A stretch of 11,370 nucleotides of DNA from Nitrosotalea sp. (GCA_023252335.1 JAJPEA010000051.1:1-11370), one strand, 5' to 3'; positions 5,771 through 10,970 are shown, counted from the stretch's first letter. Notes: generated by a model from the letters alone, not told the origin. Translations and numbers: made by a program.

Positions 5771-7081
5771 ATGAGCCAGAAGATAATCAGACTGTTAGAA
5801 GACGATGATGTTCGAAGATGGTATGAGAACCTCAGCCGGGGCTCAAAGCTTACTGCCGATGTAAGACTGAGGAGAATAAGCTTCTTCTGCAGACAACACA
5901 ACATATCGCCAAGGGACCTTGTCAACACTGGCAGGGAGAATGTGCGAAGGCTCGAGGATCTTCTACATGACTGCGTAACAGAGATGGAGACAAAGCAGTA
6001 CGCGCCAGGGTACATCGACAATACTATCAAGGCAATAAGGTCCTGGCTTTCCTACAACTATATCGAGCTTAAAAGAAAGATCAAGATTGCAAACGCAACA
6101 ATCCCTGTAACGCTACAAGACGAAAAGATTCCCTCAAAGCAGGAGCTAAAAGAGATCCTAAATGCTGCAACAAGGAGGGGAAGGGCAAGCATATCCCTGA
6201 TGGCATTTGCAGGATTGCGACCCCAAGTGTTGGGAAAAGATGACGGCTCTGACGCACTGAGGATATCTGACATGCCTGATCTTGTCATGGAACAAAATGA
6301 GATTCGCTTCAAGAGAATCCCTGCGATGATTGTAGTGAGGCCGTCTCTTTCCAAGGCAGGGCACAGGTACATCACGTTTCTTGCAAGCCAGGGGTGCCAG
6401 TACCTCCTTGGATATCTCAAGAGCCGTATTGTAGAGGGTGAATGCATAGCAGGCGACTTGCCAGTGATATCAGTAAGCAAGGGCCACGATAAAATGGGGG
6501 GCAGAACAAGCAGCCCAATAATTACAACAAAGTCCATCACTTCTGAAATCAGGGAGGCAATTACTTCCGTAACCAAGGCAAGGCCGTATGTCCTGAGATC
6601 ATACTTTGACACACAGCTTCTGCTTGCAGAAAGCCACGGAAGAATTGCACACGCATACCGCCAGTTCTTCATGGGTCACAAGGGGGACATGGAGGCCCGG
6701 TATACGACAAACAAGGGAAGGCTCTCTGACGAGATGATAGAGGACATGAGGAGGACATTCCAGCAGAGCGAGCAGTTCCTCTCAACAGAGGAGATCCAGG
6801 AGAAGGACAAAAAGGAGCTCCTGCTTGAGATGTGGCGCGAGCAGGCAAAACTCTACGGGATAAATCCGCTGAAGATCAAGATAGAAAAGCAGAGGGAAGA
6901 TCCGCCAGGCCCTGAAGATGAGATCCTTGCAATCCGGGACGCGATTGTAAAATCCCGGGAGGAGAGATACGAGGGCAGGCTTGTCACAGAAGGCGAGCTG
7001 GTATCATACGTAGAGCAGGGGTGGGACATAGTAAAGGAGCTACACAACGGCAAGGTCCTTGTGAGAAGGAGATCTCTCTAA
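5771..7081 (+). CDS. Archaeal tyrosine recombinase (integrase), YxxR type
   Basis: The 436 residues (numbered from the ATG at 5771) comprise an N-terminal SAM-like arm-binding region (about 1-115), a catalytic domain (about 120-315) and a long charged tail. Catalytic residues seen are R150 in FAGLRPQ, K195 in SKAGHRY, R276 in PYVLRSYF, H303 in MGHKG and the nucleophile Y311 in ARYT. The box II histidine is replaced by tyrosine (Y273-V-L-R276), the variant described for pNOB8-type archaeal integrases. The tail holds a probable coiled coil (about 320-375) and a closing motif around EGELVSYVEQGWDIVKEL. The gene is intact, so it could still act. Its 3' end overlaps the convergent gene at 7040 by 42 bases. 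It would catalyse integration and excision at the adjacent tRNA-Lys. Confidence 0.92.
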   Translation: MSQKIIRLLEDDDVRRWYENLSRGSKLTADVRLRRISFFCRQHNISPRDLVNTGRENVRRLEDLLHDCVTEMETKQYAPGYIDNTIKAIRSWLSYNYIELKRKIKIANATIPVTLQDEKIPSKQELKEILNAATRRGRASISLMAFAGLRPQVLGKDDGSDALRISDMPDLVMEQNEIRFKRIPAMIVVRPSLSKAGHRYITFLASQGCQYLLGYLKSRIVEGECIAGDLPVISVSKGHDKMGGRTSSPIITTKSITSEIREAITSVTKARPYVLRSYFDTQLLLAESHGRIAHAYRQFFMGHKGDMEARYTTNKGRLSDEMIEDMRRTFQQSEQFLSTEEIQEKDKKELLLEMWREQAKLYGINPLKIKIEKQREDPPGPEDEILAIRDAIVKSREERYEGRLVTEGELVSYVEQGWDIVKELHNGKVLVRRRSL

Positions 7082-7471
7082 AATCTTCAAGACAGACTCG
7101 ACAACCTCCTCCTTTCCCCTGTATGCTCTCTCAGATAATGATGCAAGAAGTCCGTTTACAATATTCTGGTATGGCTCTACTGCCTTGCATATCAAGTAAT
7201 CAAGAAACTCGTGCCTGAGCGTCTGTATTGCCTCGTTGATAGACGTGGAGTAAATGTACACTGTACCTCCGCGGACCTCGCCCTCTTTTGTAGAATTGGC
7301 ATTTGGAATCCACCTAAGCTGCAGTTCGCAGCCCTTTCCAGATATTTTCTTGAGCCGTTCAAGCTCAGATTCCAGTCTGTCCAATGCAATTGATATGCAA
7401 TTTATTTTAAAAGGCCCATGAACATGTCTGGCGATATTGCAAAGATTGAGAGCCATTGAATATTGTGACAT
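7040..7471 (-). CDS. Small protein with a degenerate HExxD zincin-like motif
   Basis: This 143-residue protein has a helical, charged stretch (about 28-46), a strand pair around GGTVYIYSTS (68-77), a helix with TLRHEFLDYLI (84-94) and a C-terminal helical region. The strand followed by a helix with H87-E88 recalls the active-site layout of minimal zinc metallopeptidases, but the second histidine of HExxH is an aspartate (D91), so activity is doubtful. I do not recognise the family firmly. The start ATG at 7471 lies about 27 bases past a TATA-like GTATAC. The gene converges on the recombinase with a 42-base overlap, which suggests they belong to the same element. Confidence 0.7.
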   Translation of the reverse strand: MSQYSMALNLCNIARHVHGPFKINCISIALDRLESELERLKKISGKGCELQLRWIPNANSTKEGEVRGGTVYIYSTSINEAIQTLRHEFLDYLICKAVEPYQNIVNGLLASLSERAYRGKEEVVESVLKILERSPSHKDLAVV

Positions 7472-7481
7472 GGCAATTAAT

Positions 7482-7502
7482 GAAACTGTTTCCTGTATAC
7501 AA
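7482..7502 (-). promoter_or_regulatory. Promoter with a palindromic operator candidate
   Basis: Read on the minus strand, TTGTATAC (7495-7502) lies about 27 bases before the ATG at 7471. Between them GAAACTGTTTC (7482-7492) is a palindrome with one central base. A repressor bound here would cover the initiation site. Similar ACTGTTTC sequences recur at 9100 and 9382. Confidence 0.45.
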
Positions 7503-7548
7503 AGAAGCTAACAATCTAGGGAAAAAATTCCCCAGATTCTAGCTTCTT
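7502..7548. repeat. Imperfect hairpin A (paired with hairpin B)
   Basis: Nested arms pair: AAGAAGCTA (7502-7510) with TAGCTTCTT (7540-7548), AATCT (7513-7517) with AGATT (7534-7538), and GGGAA (7519-7523) with TTCCC (7528-7532) around an AAAA loop. The layout matches hairpin B at 7619, and the middle stem differs on both sides so that pairing is kept. It lies between two minus-strand genes. Confidence 0.75.
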
Positions 7549-7561
7549 CTGTTCTGTAACA
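7540..7561. repeat. 22-bp direct repeat, copy 1
   Basis: This starts with the right arm of hairpin A (TAGCTTCTT) and continues CTGTTCTGTAACA. It is identical over 22 bases to 7657-7678, and weaker similarity (TGCRGAAT) continues past it. Confidence 0.85.
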
Positions 7562-7576
7562 TGAATGCGGAATCTG

Positions 7577-7597
7577 TCATTGCGTGTCGTGCAATGA
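7577..7597. repeat. Short perfect hairpin between the two repeats
   Basis: TCATTGC (7577-7583) pairs with GCAATGA (7591-7597) across a 7-base loop. It lies between the two direct repeat copies and adds to the structured character of 7500-7690. Confidence 0.6.
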
Positions 7598-7618
7598 AGC
7601 CATCTTCTAAAACCAAAA

Positions 7619-7662
7619 AAGCTACACTTGAGGGAATTTTTTTCTTCCCCCAACTGTAGCTT
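7619..7662. repeat. Imperfect hairpin B (paired with hairpin A)
   Basis: AAGCTACA (7619-7626) pairs with TGTAGCTT (7655-7662), TTG (7628-7630) with CAA (7651-7653), and GGGAA (7632-7636) with TTCCC (7645-7649), with a T-rich 8-base loop. As in hairpin A, an A opposite C separates the last two stems. Confidence 0.75.
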
Positions 7663-7678
7663 CTTCTGTTCTGTAACA
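7657..7678. repeat. 22-bp direct repeat, copy 2
   Basis: This is identical to 7540-7561, 117 bases further on, and again begins with the right arm of a hairpin. Confidence 0.85.
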
Positions 7679-7701
7679 CCACTGCAGAATTTTGGCAGGT
7701 C

Positions 7702-7881
7702 TTATCTCTTACTATCTTTTTTCAAAGGATGGTTTCTCATGTATTCTTCCATTGCATTTTCAAGCTCGGTGTTTGCATTTCTGGTATTGCCGTGTCTTTC
7801 CAGGGCATATGACTGGAAATCCTTCCAGATCTTTTCATCAAGTGTCAGGCTGGTCTTCTTCCTGGTTCTTTCTCTAGTCAT
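7702..7881 (-). CDS. Ribbon-helix-helix DNA-binding protein, 59 aa
   Basis: This short gene encodes a basic N-terminus (MTRERTRKK), a strand (TSLTLDEK), a first helix (IWKDFQSYALERHG), a turn (NTRNAN) and a second helix (TELENAMEEYMRNH): the ribbon-helix-helix order of CopG/Arc-like regulators. Such proteins act as dimers and often repress their own gene. A minus-strand TATA (CTTTATATC, 7913-7921) lies about 36 bases before the ATG at 7881, and an 8-12-8 inverted repeat (7888-7915) spans from it to the initiation site. It is divergent from the 38-aa/PH-like genes, so it may control both. RHH antitoxins are an alternative, but no toxin partner is recognisable next to it. Confidence 0.8.
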   Translation of the reverse strand: MTRERTRKKTSLTLDEKIWKDFQSYALERHGNTRNANTELENAMEEYMRNHPLKKDSKR

Positions 7882-7887
7882 GGTATC

Positions 7888-7915
7888 ATCTATACTTGGG
7901 ATGTGTTGTATAGAT
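7888..7915. promoter_or_regulatory. Inverted-repeat operator over the RHH gene promoter
   Basis: ATCTATAC (7888-7895) and GTATAGAT (7908-7915) are perfect 8-bp arms with a 12-base spacer, so the arm centres are about two helical turns apart. The right arm overlaps the TATA box and the left arm lies at the expected transcription start. A further partial half-site ATCTATG is at 7969-7975 in the divergent promoter. Autorepression by the RHH protein is inferred. Confidence 0.6.
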
Positions 7916-7950
7916 ATAAAGGCATATGGTTATCCCTACAATGGAAAGTA

Positions 7951-7958
7951 TTATATAG
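7951..7958 (+). promoter_or_regulatory. TATA box of the 38-aa ORF / PH-like operon
   Basis: TTATATAG is centred about 25 bases before the ATG at 7980, indicating a leaderless transcript starting at the small ORF. Confidence 0.6.
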
Positions 7959-7979
7959 AAAACGGTATATCTATGTATC

Positions 7980-8096
7980 ATGAGAGAAAGAAAGTGTCGG
8001 GATCCGGCTAGAACCCTCAAAGATTTTAAAAATTCCGAACACGAGATAACCGGAACAAGGCATGTACAGCTTGCTGACACTGGGATAGTACCATGA
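7980..8096 (+). CDS. 38-aa leader-position small protein
   Basis: This short basic ORF opens with MRERKCRDPARTLKDFK and ends GIVP. The ATG lies about 25 bases from a good TATA box, and the stop overlaps the next start as ATGA (8093-8096), which favours real, coupled translation. It has no recognised domain and no membrane segment. It may be a small partner protein of the PH-like product or a translated leader that controls it. The support is context (promoter and coupling), not homology. Confidence 0.5.
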   Translation: MRERKCRDPARTLKDFKNSEHEITGTRHVQLADTGIVP

Positions 8097-8896
8097 TGAC
8101 ATCAATGATCGAGGGCTCAAGACCCATAGCCATGTATGACGCCGAAATGACAGGGGAGGGAAGGGGAAGGCTCTACCTGCTAAGCAACGGGATACTATTT
8201 GACGCAAGACGAAGAGGTACCGTATTTGAGGTACACTTTGACGATATTGTAAAATTCTGGACCAAGAGACCTGAAAAGTTCTTTATAGCCATCCGCAGCA
8301 GGTGGGGCAATAAAACATCAGAGTTCAAGGTTTGTGCCAGCGGACAGGCGCCGCCACTGCCGGGACTGGTGGAAATCGAACTTGATTTTGCTATTTCAGA
8401 GTATAGGCAGACACGTGCATTGCAACAAAAGTACAGAGAGGTCATGTCCGGAAATGATATCCACATTGATCTGCTCTACAGGTCGGAAGCATTCTGGCTT
8501 GAATGCAACTGGTACAAGGTAATGGCCTTTGTCAGACCCGAGCGGGCTTTATATCTCAACGAATTTGTAAGAAATGCTAGAATTGGGACGCCCTACAAGA
8601 ACCCGTACGAGCTGGTTGCCAAGTTCGAGGGTCTCAGGTATACTGACTTTGCAAACCTTGCAGGGTTCTTGAAGTGGAGGTATGGCGACATGACCGAGGC
8701 AGAAGTGGAGACGACAGTATCACTTTTTCGGGACATGGGGATTACAATTACCGAGTTTGAGTTTCAAGTCGAGCTCCAGTCAAGGCTTGAGGATTATGCC
8801 AAGTGCGGCCGCTCGCTCTTTGAGCACGTGGCCCAAGTCCTTGCGATGCGTGGGCCTGACAAATCTACGATATCTAGTACGGCAAACGGGTTGTAG
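8093..8896 (+). CDS. Unknown protein with GRAM/PH-like N-terminal domain
   Basis: The 267 residues begin with a beta-rich domain (about 15-85). The pattern GRGRLYLLSNGILFDARR then TVFEVHFDDIVKF resembles the GRAM/short bacterial PH fold, in which strands turn about a G(R)LYLTxxxLxF core. The remainder is mostly helical with two charged segments (about 100-118, 200-245) and aromatic-rich strands (FWLECNWYKVMAF, 134-146). There is no catalytic motif, signal peptide or membrane helix that I can see, so it is probably cytosolic. The start is taken at 8093 because its ATGA overlaps the 38-aa ORF; ATGs at 8096 and 8105 are alternatives. A broken gene follows 21 bases downstream. The function is unknown; the domain call is by eye. 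Confidence 0.75.
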   Translation: MMTSMIEGSRPIAMYDAEMTGEGRGRLYLLSNGILFDARRRGTVFEVHFDDIVKFWTKRPEKFFIAIRSRWGNKTSEFKVCASGQAPPLPGLVEIELDFAISEYRQTRALQQKYREVMSGNDIHIDLLYRSEAFWLECNWYKVMAFVRPERALYLNEFVRNARIGTPYKNPYELVAKFEGLRYTDFANLAGFLKWRYGDMTEAEVETTVSLFRDMGITITEFEFQVELQSRLEDYAKCGRSLFEHVAQVLAMRGPDKSTISSTANGL

Positions 8897-9102
8897 GCAT
8901 ATTACGCATTAAATGCAATGCTGACAAAATCAGAGCAGAGGTTTGTAGAAAGCCCAGACCAATTCCCAAAGAGCTAGCGAAGGATATGCCGATACAGGAT
9001 AAACAAAAAGCTTGGGAAATTTTCCTTGGACTTTATAGCTGAAAGAAACGAAAAGCTTCGACTAAACCTAAAACCATTTGTGCAATTTCATGCTGTTGTA
9101 CT

Positions 9103-9120
9103 GTTTCAGAATTCTGAAAC
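9103..9120. repeat. Perfect 18-bp palindrome
   Basis: GTTTCAGAATTCTGAAAC is its own reverse complement. With flanks it matches 9383-9404 at 19 of 22 positions. It is a typical size for a dimeric regulator site. Confidence 0.8.
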
Positions 9121-9121
9121 G

Positions 9122-9149
9122 CTGCAGAAAGTAAAACGGGATTCTGCAG
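9122..9149. repeat. 8-12-8 inverted repeat
   Basis: CTGCAGAA (9122-9129) and TTCTGCAG (9142-9149) are perfect arms with a 12-base spacer. The spacing equals that of the repeat at 7888-7915, although the arm sequence differs. It directly adjoins the palindrome at 9103-9120. Confidence 0.7.
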
Positions 9150-9169
9150 TTAAACAATTCCTTTCTTGA

Positions 9170-9419
9170 TGATATAGAAAACTGGTAGCTGCCGGAACCA
9201 CTTAAAAGGAATACGTCTTTTATCCTCGAGTCACACAGGCTCAAAACCAAAAACTAGACAAAAGACTGCACAAATGAAGACCGGTAACATCACCACCAAC
9301 GAAACAGTCTAAAACTTTTTTCCCCAACTTCAAATCAAAAAACTCTACAACTATACCAAGACAATATCCAAAAAAACCAAAACTGTTTCAAAAAACTGAA
9401 ACGCCCTTTACGCTAATTT
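9170..9419. other. AT-rich stretch without a recognisable gene
   Basis: Only short open frames occur, none with family-like sequence. It contains a T6 run (9315-9320) and the second GTTTC...GAAAC element. Given the broken genes on both sides, I take it as decayed accessory DNA. Confidence 0.4.
9383..9404. repeat. Second GTTTC...GAAAC element
   Basis: CTGTTTCAAAAAACTGAAAC followed by GC matches the palindrome region 9101-9122 at 19 of 22 bases. The arms GTTTCA/TGAAAC are kept and only the centre differs, so this is probably the same type of site. Confidence 0.65.
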
Positions 9420-9425
9420 TTGGAA

Positions 9426-9537
9426 ATGATATTGGAAGACATGAAATCAACAGGCAAGCATAAAATATCCACCATTCTAAAAAAAACAAATATCAAAACA
9501 AGGAATTGACAAAATCTACGTGAAAACTAAAAGATGA
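9426..9537 (+). pseudogene. Possible winged-helix regulator fragment with a frameshift
   Basis: From ATG 9426 the frame reads MILEDMKSTGKHKISTILKK then TNIK and soon stops. The spacing ILxxMxxTGKxKISxILKKTNI resembles the first helices of archaeal HTH_45/ArnR1-like winged helices, such as the intact gene at 10671-10949. Removing one A from the A4 run at 9495-9498 joins it to a frame reading QGIDKIYVKTKR and a TGA at 9535-9537. The rest of a winged helix is missing, so it is at best a remnant. Confidence 0.3.
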
Positions 9538-9650
9538 CAAGCTATGTACAGGACAAAGTAGCCAAACTCTACAAAGCTGGGTCCAGCTCAAAGACACTAT
9601 AACATAGATGAACCTGATTGCAGACCTTGATTCATAGCTCCAGGGGGTTC

Positions 9651-9658
9651 CTTAAATC
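9651..9658 (+). promoter_or_regulatory. TATA box of the broken AbrB-like gene
   Basis: CTTAAATC is centred about 25 bases before a TTG at 9679, which opens the frame that joins the AbrB-like sequence after a one-base correction. Confidence 0.5.
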
Positions 9659-9678
9659 CAAGACAAGGATGACAAGTA

Positions 9679-9856
9679 TTGGAAATAGTCCTGCAAAAGC
9701 AGAGGTCTAGGAGATACAACGGTACCGACTATCACAGGTACCGTGTTACAAATCCCTGTACAAATTGCGGAGCAACTAGGATGGAACAGGGGGATAGTCC
9801 TTGACGTCTCTGTTGTACAAGACAGGATCATAATCAAAAGACTTGGCAGCAAATGA
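9679..9856 (+). pseudogene. AbrB/MazE-like DNA-binding protein gene with a one-base frameshift
   Basis: The frame ending at TGA 9854-9856 reads TVLQIPVQIAEQLGW, then NRGIVLDVSVVQDRIIIKR. This is the swapped-hairpin AbrB pattern (IPxxIAEQLGWxxGxxLxVxxxxDRIIIxR). It has no start of its own and a TAG at 9686 upstream. Deleting one A from the A4 run at 9695-9698 joins it to a TTG at 9679 and gives a 58-aa protein opening MEIVLQSRGLGDTTVPTITG, whose start lies about 25 bases from a TATA box. Such proteins are transcription regulators or antitoxins; no toxin gene is adjacent. The frameshift could be a true mutation or an assembly error in a homopolymer. Confidence 0.6.
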
Positions 9857-9926
9857 AAAGCCGTACCGAAATCTCTCCAAGACCATGAGAGGATCTTTGC
9901 TCCCCATATTTTTATTACCATCATTC

Positions 9927-9957
9927 TTTTTTATTTTAAATCTTTTAGACAGTCTAA
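9927..9957 (+). promoter_or_regulatory. T-rich stretch, TATA-like box and small palindrome
   Basis: A T6 run (9927-9932) could terminate the AbrB-like gene. TATTTTAAATC (about 9932-9942) resembles a TATA box and is followed by TTAGACAGTCTAA (9945-9957), 6-bp arms around one base. An ATG at 9965 at leaderless distance opens only a 25-codon frame, so what this promoter would serve is unclear. Confidence 0.3.
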
Positions 9958-10119
9958 TCTTTCCATGACAAACTTGTCACCCTCAATTCTATCATCTGTT
10001 CAGCATCATTATTTTCCTGACTTTAATGCACACAAGACATGATTTCATTATTTTTTGTTCCGGAAGAAATTATGAATCACTACGGGCGGTTGAGCTTCAA
10101 ATTGCATCCGGGTGTCATC

Positions 10120-10674
10120 CTAGAAGTTCGCAAGTTTTCTGTCTATCTCATACAGCGCACTGACATAGGGTACTGTCATCTCTACAATCTCGCCCAGGTC
10201 ATGCATCAAGTCTTTTTGGTTCCTGTACTCCCTGTCAAGTACCATAAATGTTATCTCAAGCGCCCTTGTGGCCTGTCTCCTGTCGTGGTCTATTTTGTTG
10301 CCGACAACCACCCCATAACTATGAGTGATGGATTCTTTTACTGCGGGGTAAAGACCTACATACCTCTGCATCAGCTCCTCTGAGAGCAGGTCCCCGCTTG
10401 TCATGGTATCAGGGATGTCAATTATCTCGCGCTCTGCCGAGATCTCGCAGTCAAGAATATGGTCATCCCCGTAAACTAGGATCTTTATTCTTGCAAACGG
10501 TATGGGCATTCTTCCCCTGCATAGGCGCAGCTCGACCAGTCCCTCACCTGGGGCCGCAGCTATTGTAACAGCCTCGCCTTCCACCCCTGGAAAGGCCTTG
10601 GTGATTTTATCATTCATGCCAAGTGCGATATCCTTTGCAAGTTGTAATACCGAGTCCAGATCGTTGATTTTCAA
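10120..10674 (-). CDS. Unknown 184-aa protein coupled to a winged-helix regulator
   Basis: The start is a TTG whose TTGA overlaps the stop of the upstream winged-helix gene (10671-10674), suggesting coupled translation; the first ATG inside is 20 codons later. The protein is soluble, with an N-terminal helix (KINDLDSVLQLAKDIA), a beta-rich middle (AVTIAAAPGEGLVELRL, then IKILVYGDDHILDCEIS) and an alpha/beta C-terminal half with ALEITFMVLDREYRNQ. There are no cysteine pairs, membrane helices or catalytic motifs I can name, and I do not recognise the family. Its codon use resembles the recombinase more than the oxidase genes. Pairing with a regulator suggests that one senses or controls the other; this is inference. 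Confidence 0.75.
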   Translation of the reverse strand: MKINDLDSVLQLAKDIALGMNDKITKAFPGVEGEAVTIAAAPGEGLVELRLCRGRMPIPFARIKILVYGDDHILDCEISAEREIIDIPDTMTSGDLLSEELMQRYVGLYPAVKESITHSYGVVVGNKIDHDRRQATRALEITFMVLDREYRNQKDLMHDLGEIVEMTVPYVSALYEIDRKLANF

Positions 10675-10949
10675 AATATGCCCAGCAGCATAGATTCGTC
10701 CTCAAGGCCAGGCAGGATCTCCTTTATCTGCTCGTACTGGGCTATGAATCTCTTGCCGCTGTCTGTTGCCCTGTAGATCTTCTCTTGGTTGTGGTAGTCT
10801 AGCATCAGGCCTTCCTGTAGATATTCGAGGGTCTCTTTTAGTTGCGAGTAGGAAAGATTCACCTTGGACATTAATCTTGTTATTTTAGAGCCTGATCTTG
10901 TGTGATATAATATAGTGTACATTATGTCATGTCTGCACCTGTTCTGCAT
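10671..10949 (-). CDS. Winged helix-turn-helix regulator (HTH_45/ArnR1-like)
   Basis: The 92 residues follow the archaeal winged-helix pattern: helix 1 (DIMYTILYHTRSGSKITRLM), recognition region (VNLSYSQLKETLEYLQEGLM), wing (LDYHNQEKIYRATDSG) and a C-terminal helix (KRFIAQYEQIKEIL). The order ILxxxxxGxKxTxLMxxxNLSYxQLxxxLxxLxxxGLMxxxxxxxxYxxTxxGxxFIxxY is that of the HTH_45 family. The ATG at 10949 lies about 28 bases from a TATA element at 10971-10982, so it is probably leaderless; an inner ATG at 10922 is less likely. It is the first gene of a two-gene operon with the unknown 184-aa protein and probably binds its own promoter region. Confidence 0.85.
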   Translation of the reverse strand: MQNRCRHDIMYTILYHTRSGSKITRLMSKVNLSYSQLKETLEYLQEGLMLDYHNQEKIYRATDSGKRFIAQYEQIKEILPGLEDESMLLGIF

Positions 10950-10970
10950 GGTGGTCCTATTCTACGATTC

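Larger units (their letters stand above)
8918..9169 (+). pseudogene. Small archaeal accessory gene broken by an in-frame TAG
   Basis: The frame from ATG 8918 reads MLTKSEQRFVESPDQFPKS, then TAG (8975-8977), then RRICRYRINKKLGKFSLDFI and on to a TGA at 9167. The pattern LTKxExxFVExP...Y/xRRxxRYRINKKL resembles small archaeal proteins with a conserved basic RxRIxKKL segment, in which a tyrosine codon could sit where the TAG is. One base change (TAC or TAT to TAG) would explain the break. The gene lies 21 bases after the PH-like gene, so it was probably in the same operon. An 18-bp palindrome at 9103-9120 lies within its 3' part, which makes the true original end uncertain. Confidence 0.5.
5722..10949. 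mobile_element. Candidate integrated element or its remnant next to tRNA-Lys (right border not found)
   Basis: A tyrosine recombinase begins 49 bases after the tRNA and reads away from it. From there to about 10949 the genes are unlike the flanking core genes: richer in G and C, with AGG and CTC codons, mostly unknown proteins and small DNA-binding proteins, with several broken genes. The flanking genes (oxidase, and the exported protein at 11205) are AT-rich. No duplicate of the tRNA 3' end was seen by eye within the window, so the extent is an inference and the right edge given is only the end of the last accessory-looking gene. Confidence 0.45.

Noticed and set aside
7500..7690. CRISPR-like array
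   Set aside because: There are only two repeat copies, the interval is filled by a hairpin related to the first, and no cas genes are nearby.
7702..7881. RHH gene as the antitoxin of a toxin-antitoxin pair
   Set aside because: No RelE-, MazF- or VapC-like toxin is adjacent on the same strand; the next minus-strand gene is 230 bases away and does not resemble a toxin.
7628..8011. 127-codon plus-strand frame over hairpin B and the RHH gene
   Set aside because: It is the shadow of the minus-strand RHH gene, which has a promoter and a recognisable fold; the plus-strand protein is an F/S/L-rich string typical of antisense frames.
8534..8540. AGACCCG as a possible right attachment core matching the tRNA 3' end
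   Set aside because: Only 7 bases match, it lies inside the PH-like gene, and the neighbouring tRNA sequence does not extend the match.
9694..9804. Alternative frame over the AbrB-like region with a CTNCGATR zinc-knuckle-like segment
   Set aside because: The AbrB frame gives a longer, family-like pattern that ends in a sensible C-terminus; a single CxxC has no second pair.
9652..9924. 90-codon minus-strand frame
   Set aside because: It is antisense to the AbrB-like frame, which has a clear family pattern; no promoter fits the minus-strand frame.
10039..10383. 114-codon plus-strand frame
   Set aside because: It lies antisense to the 184-aa gene, which has coupling to a regulator and better codon use.
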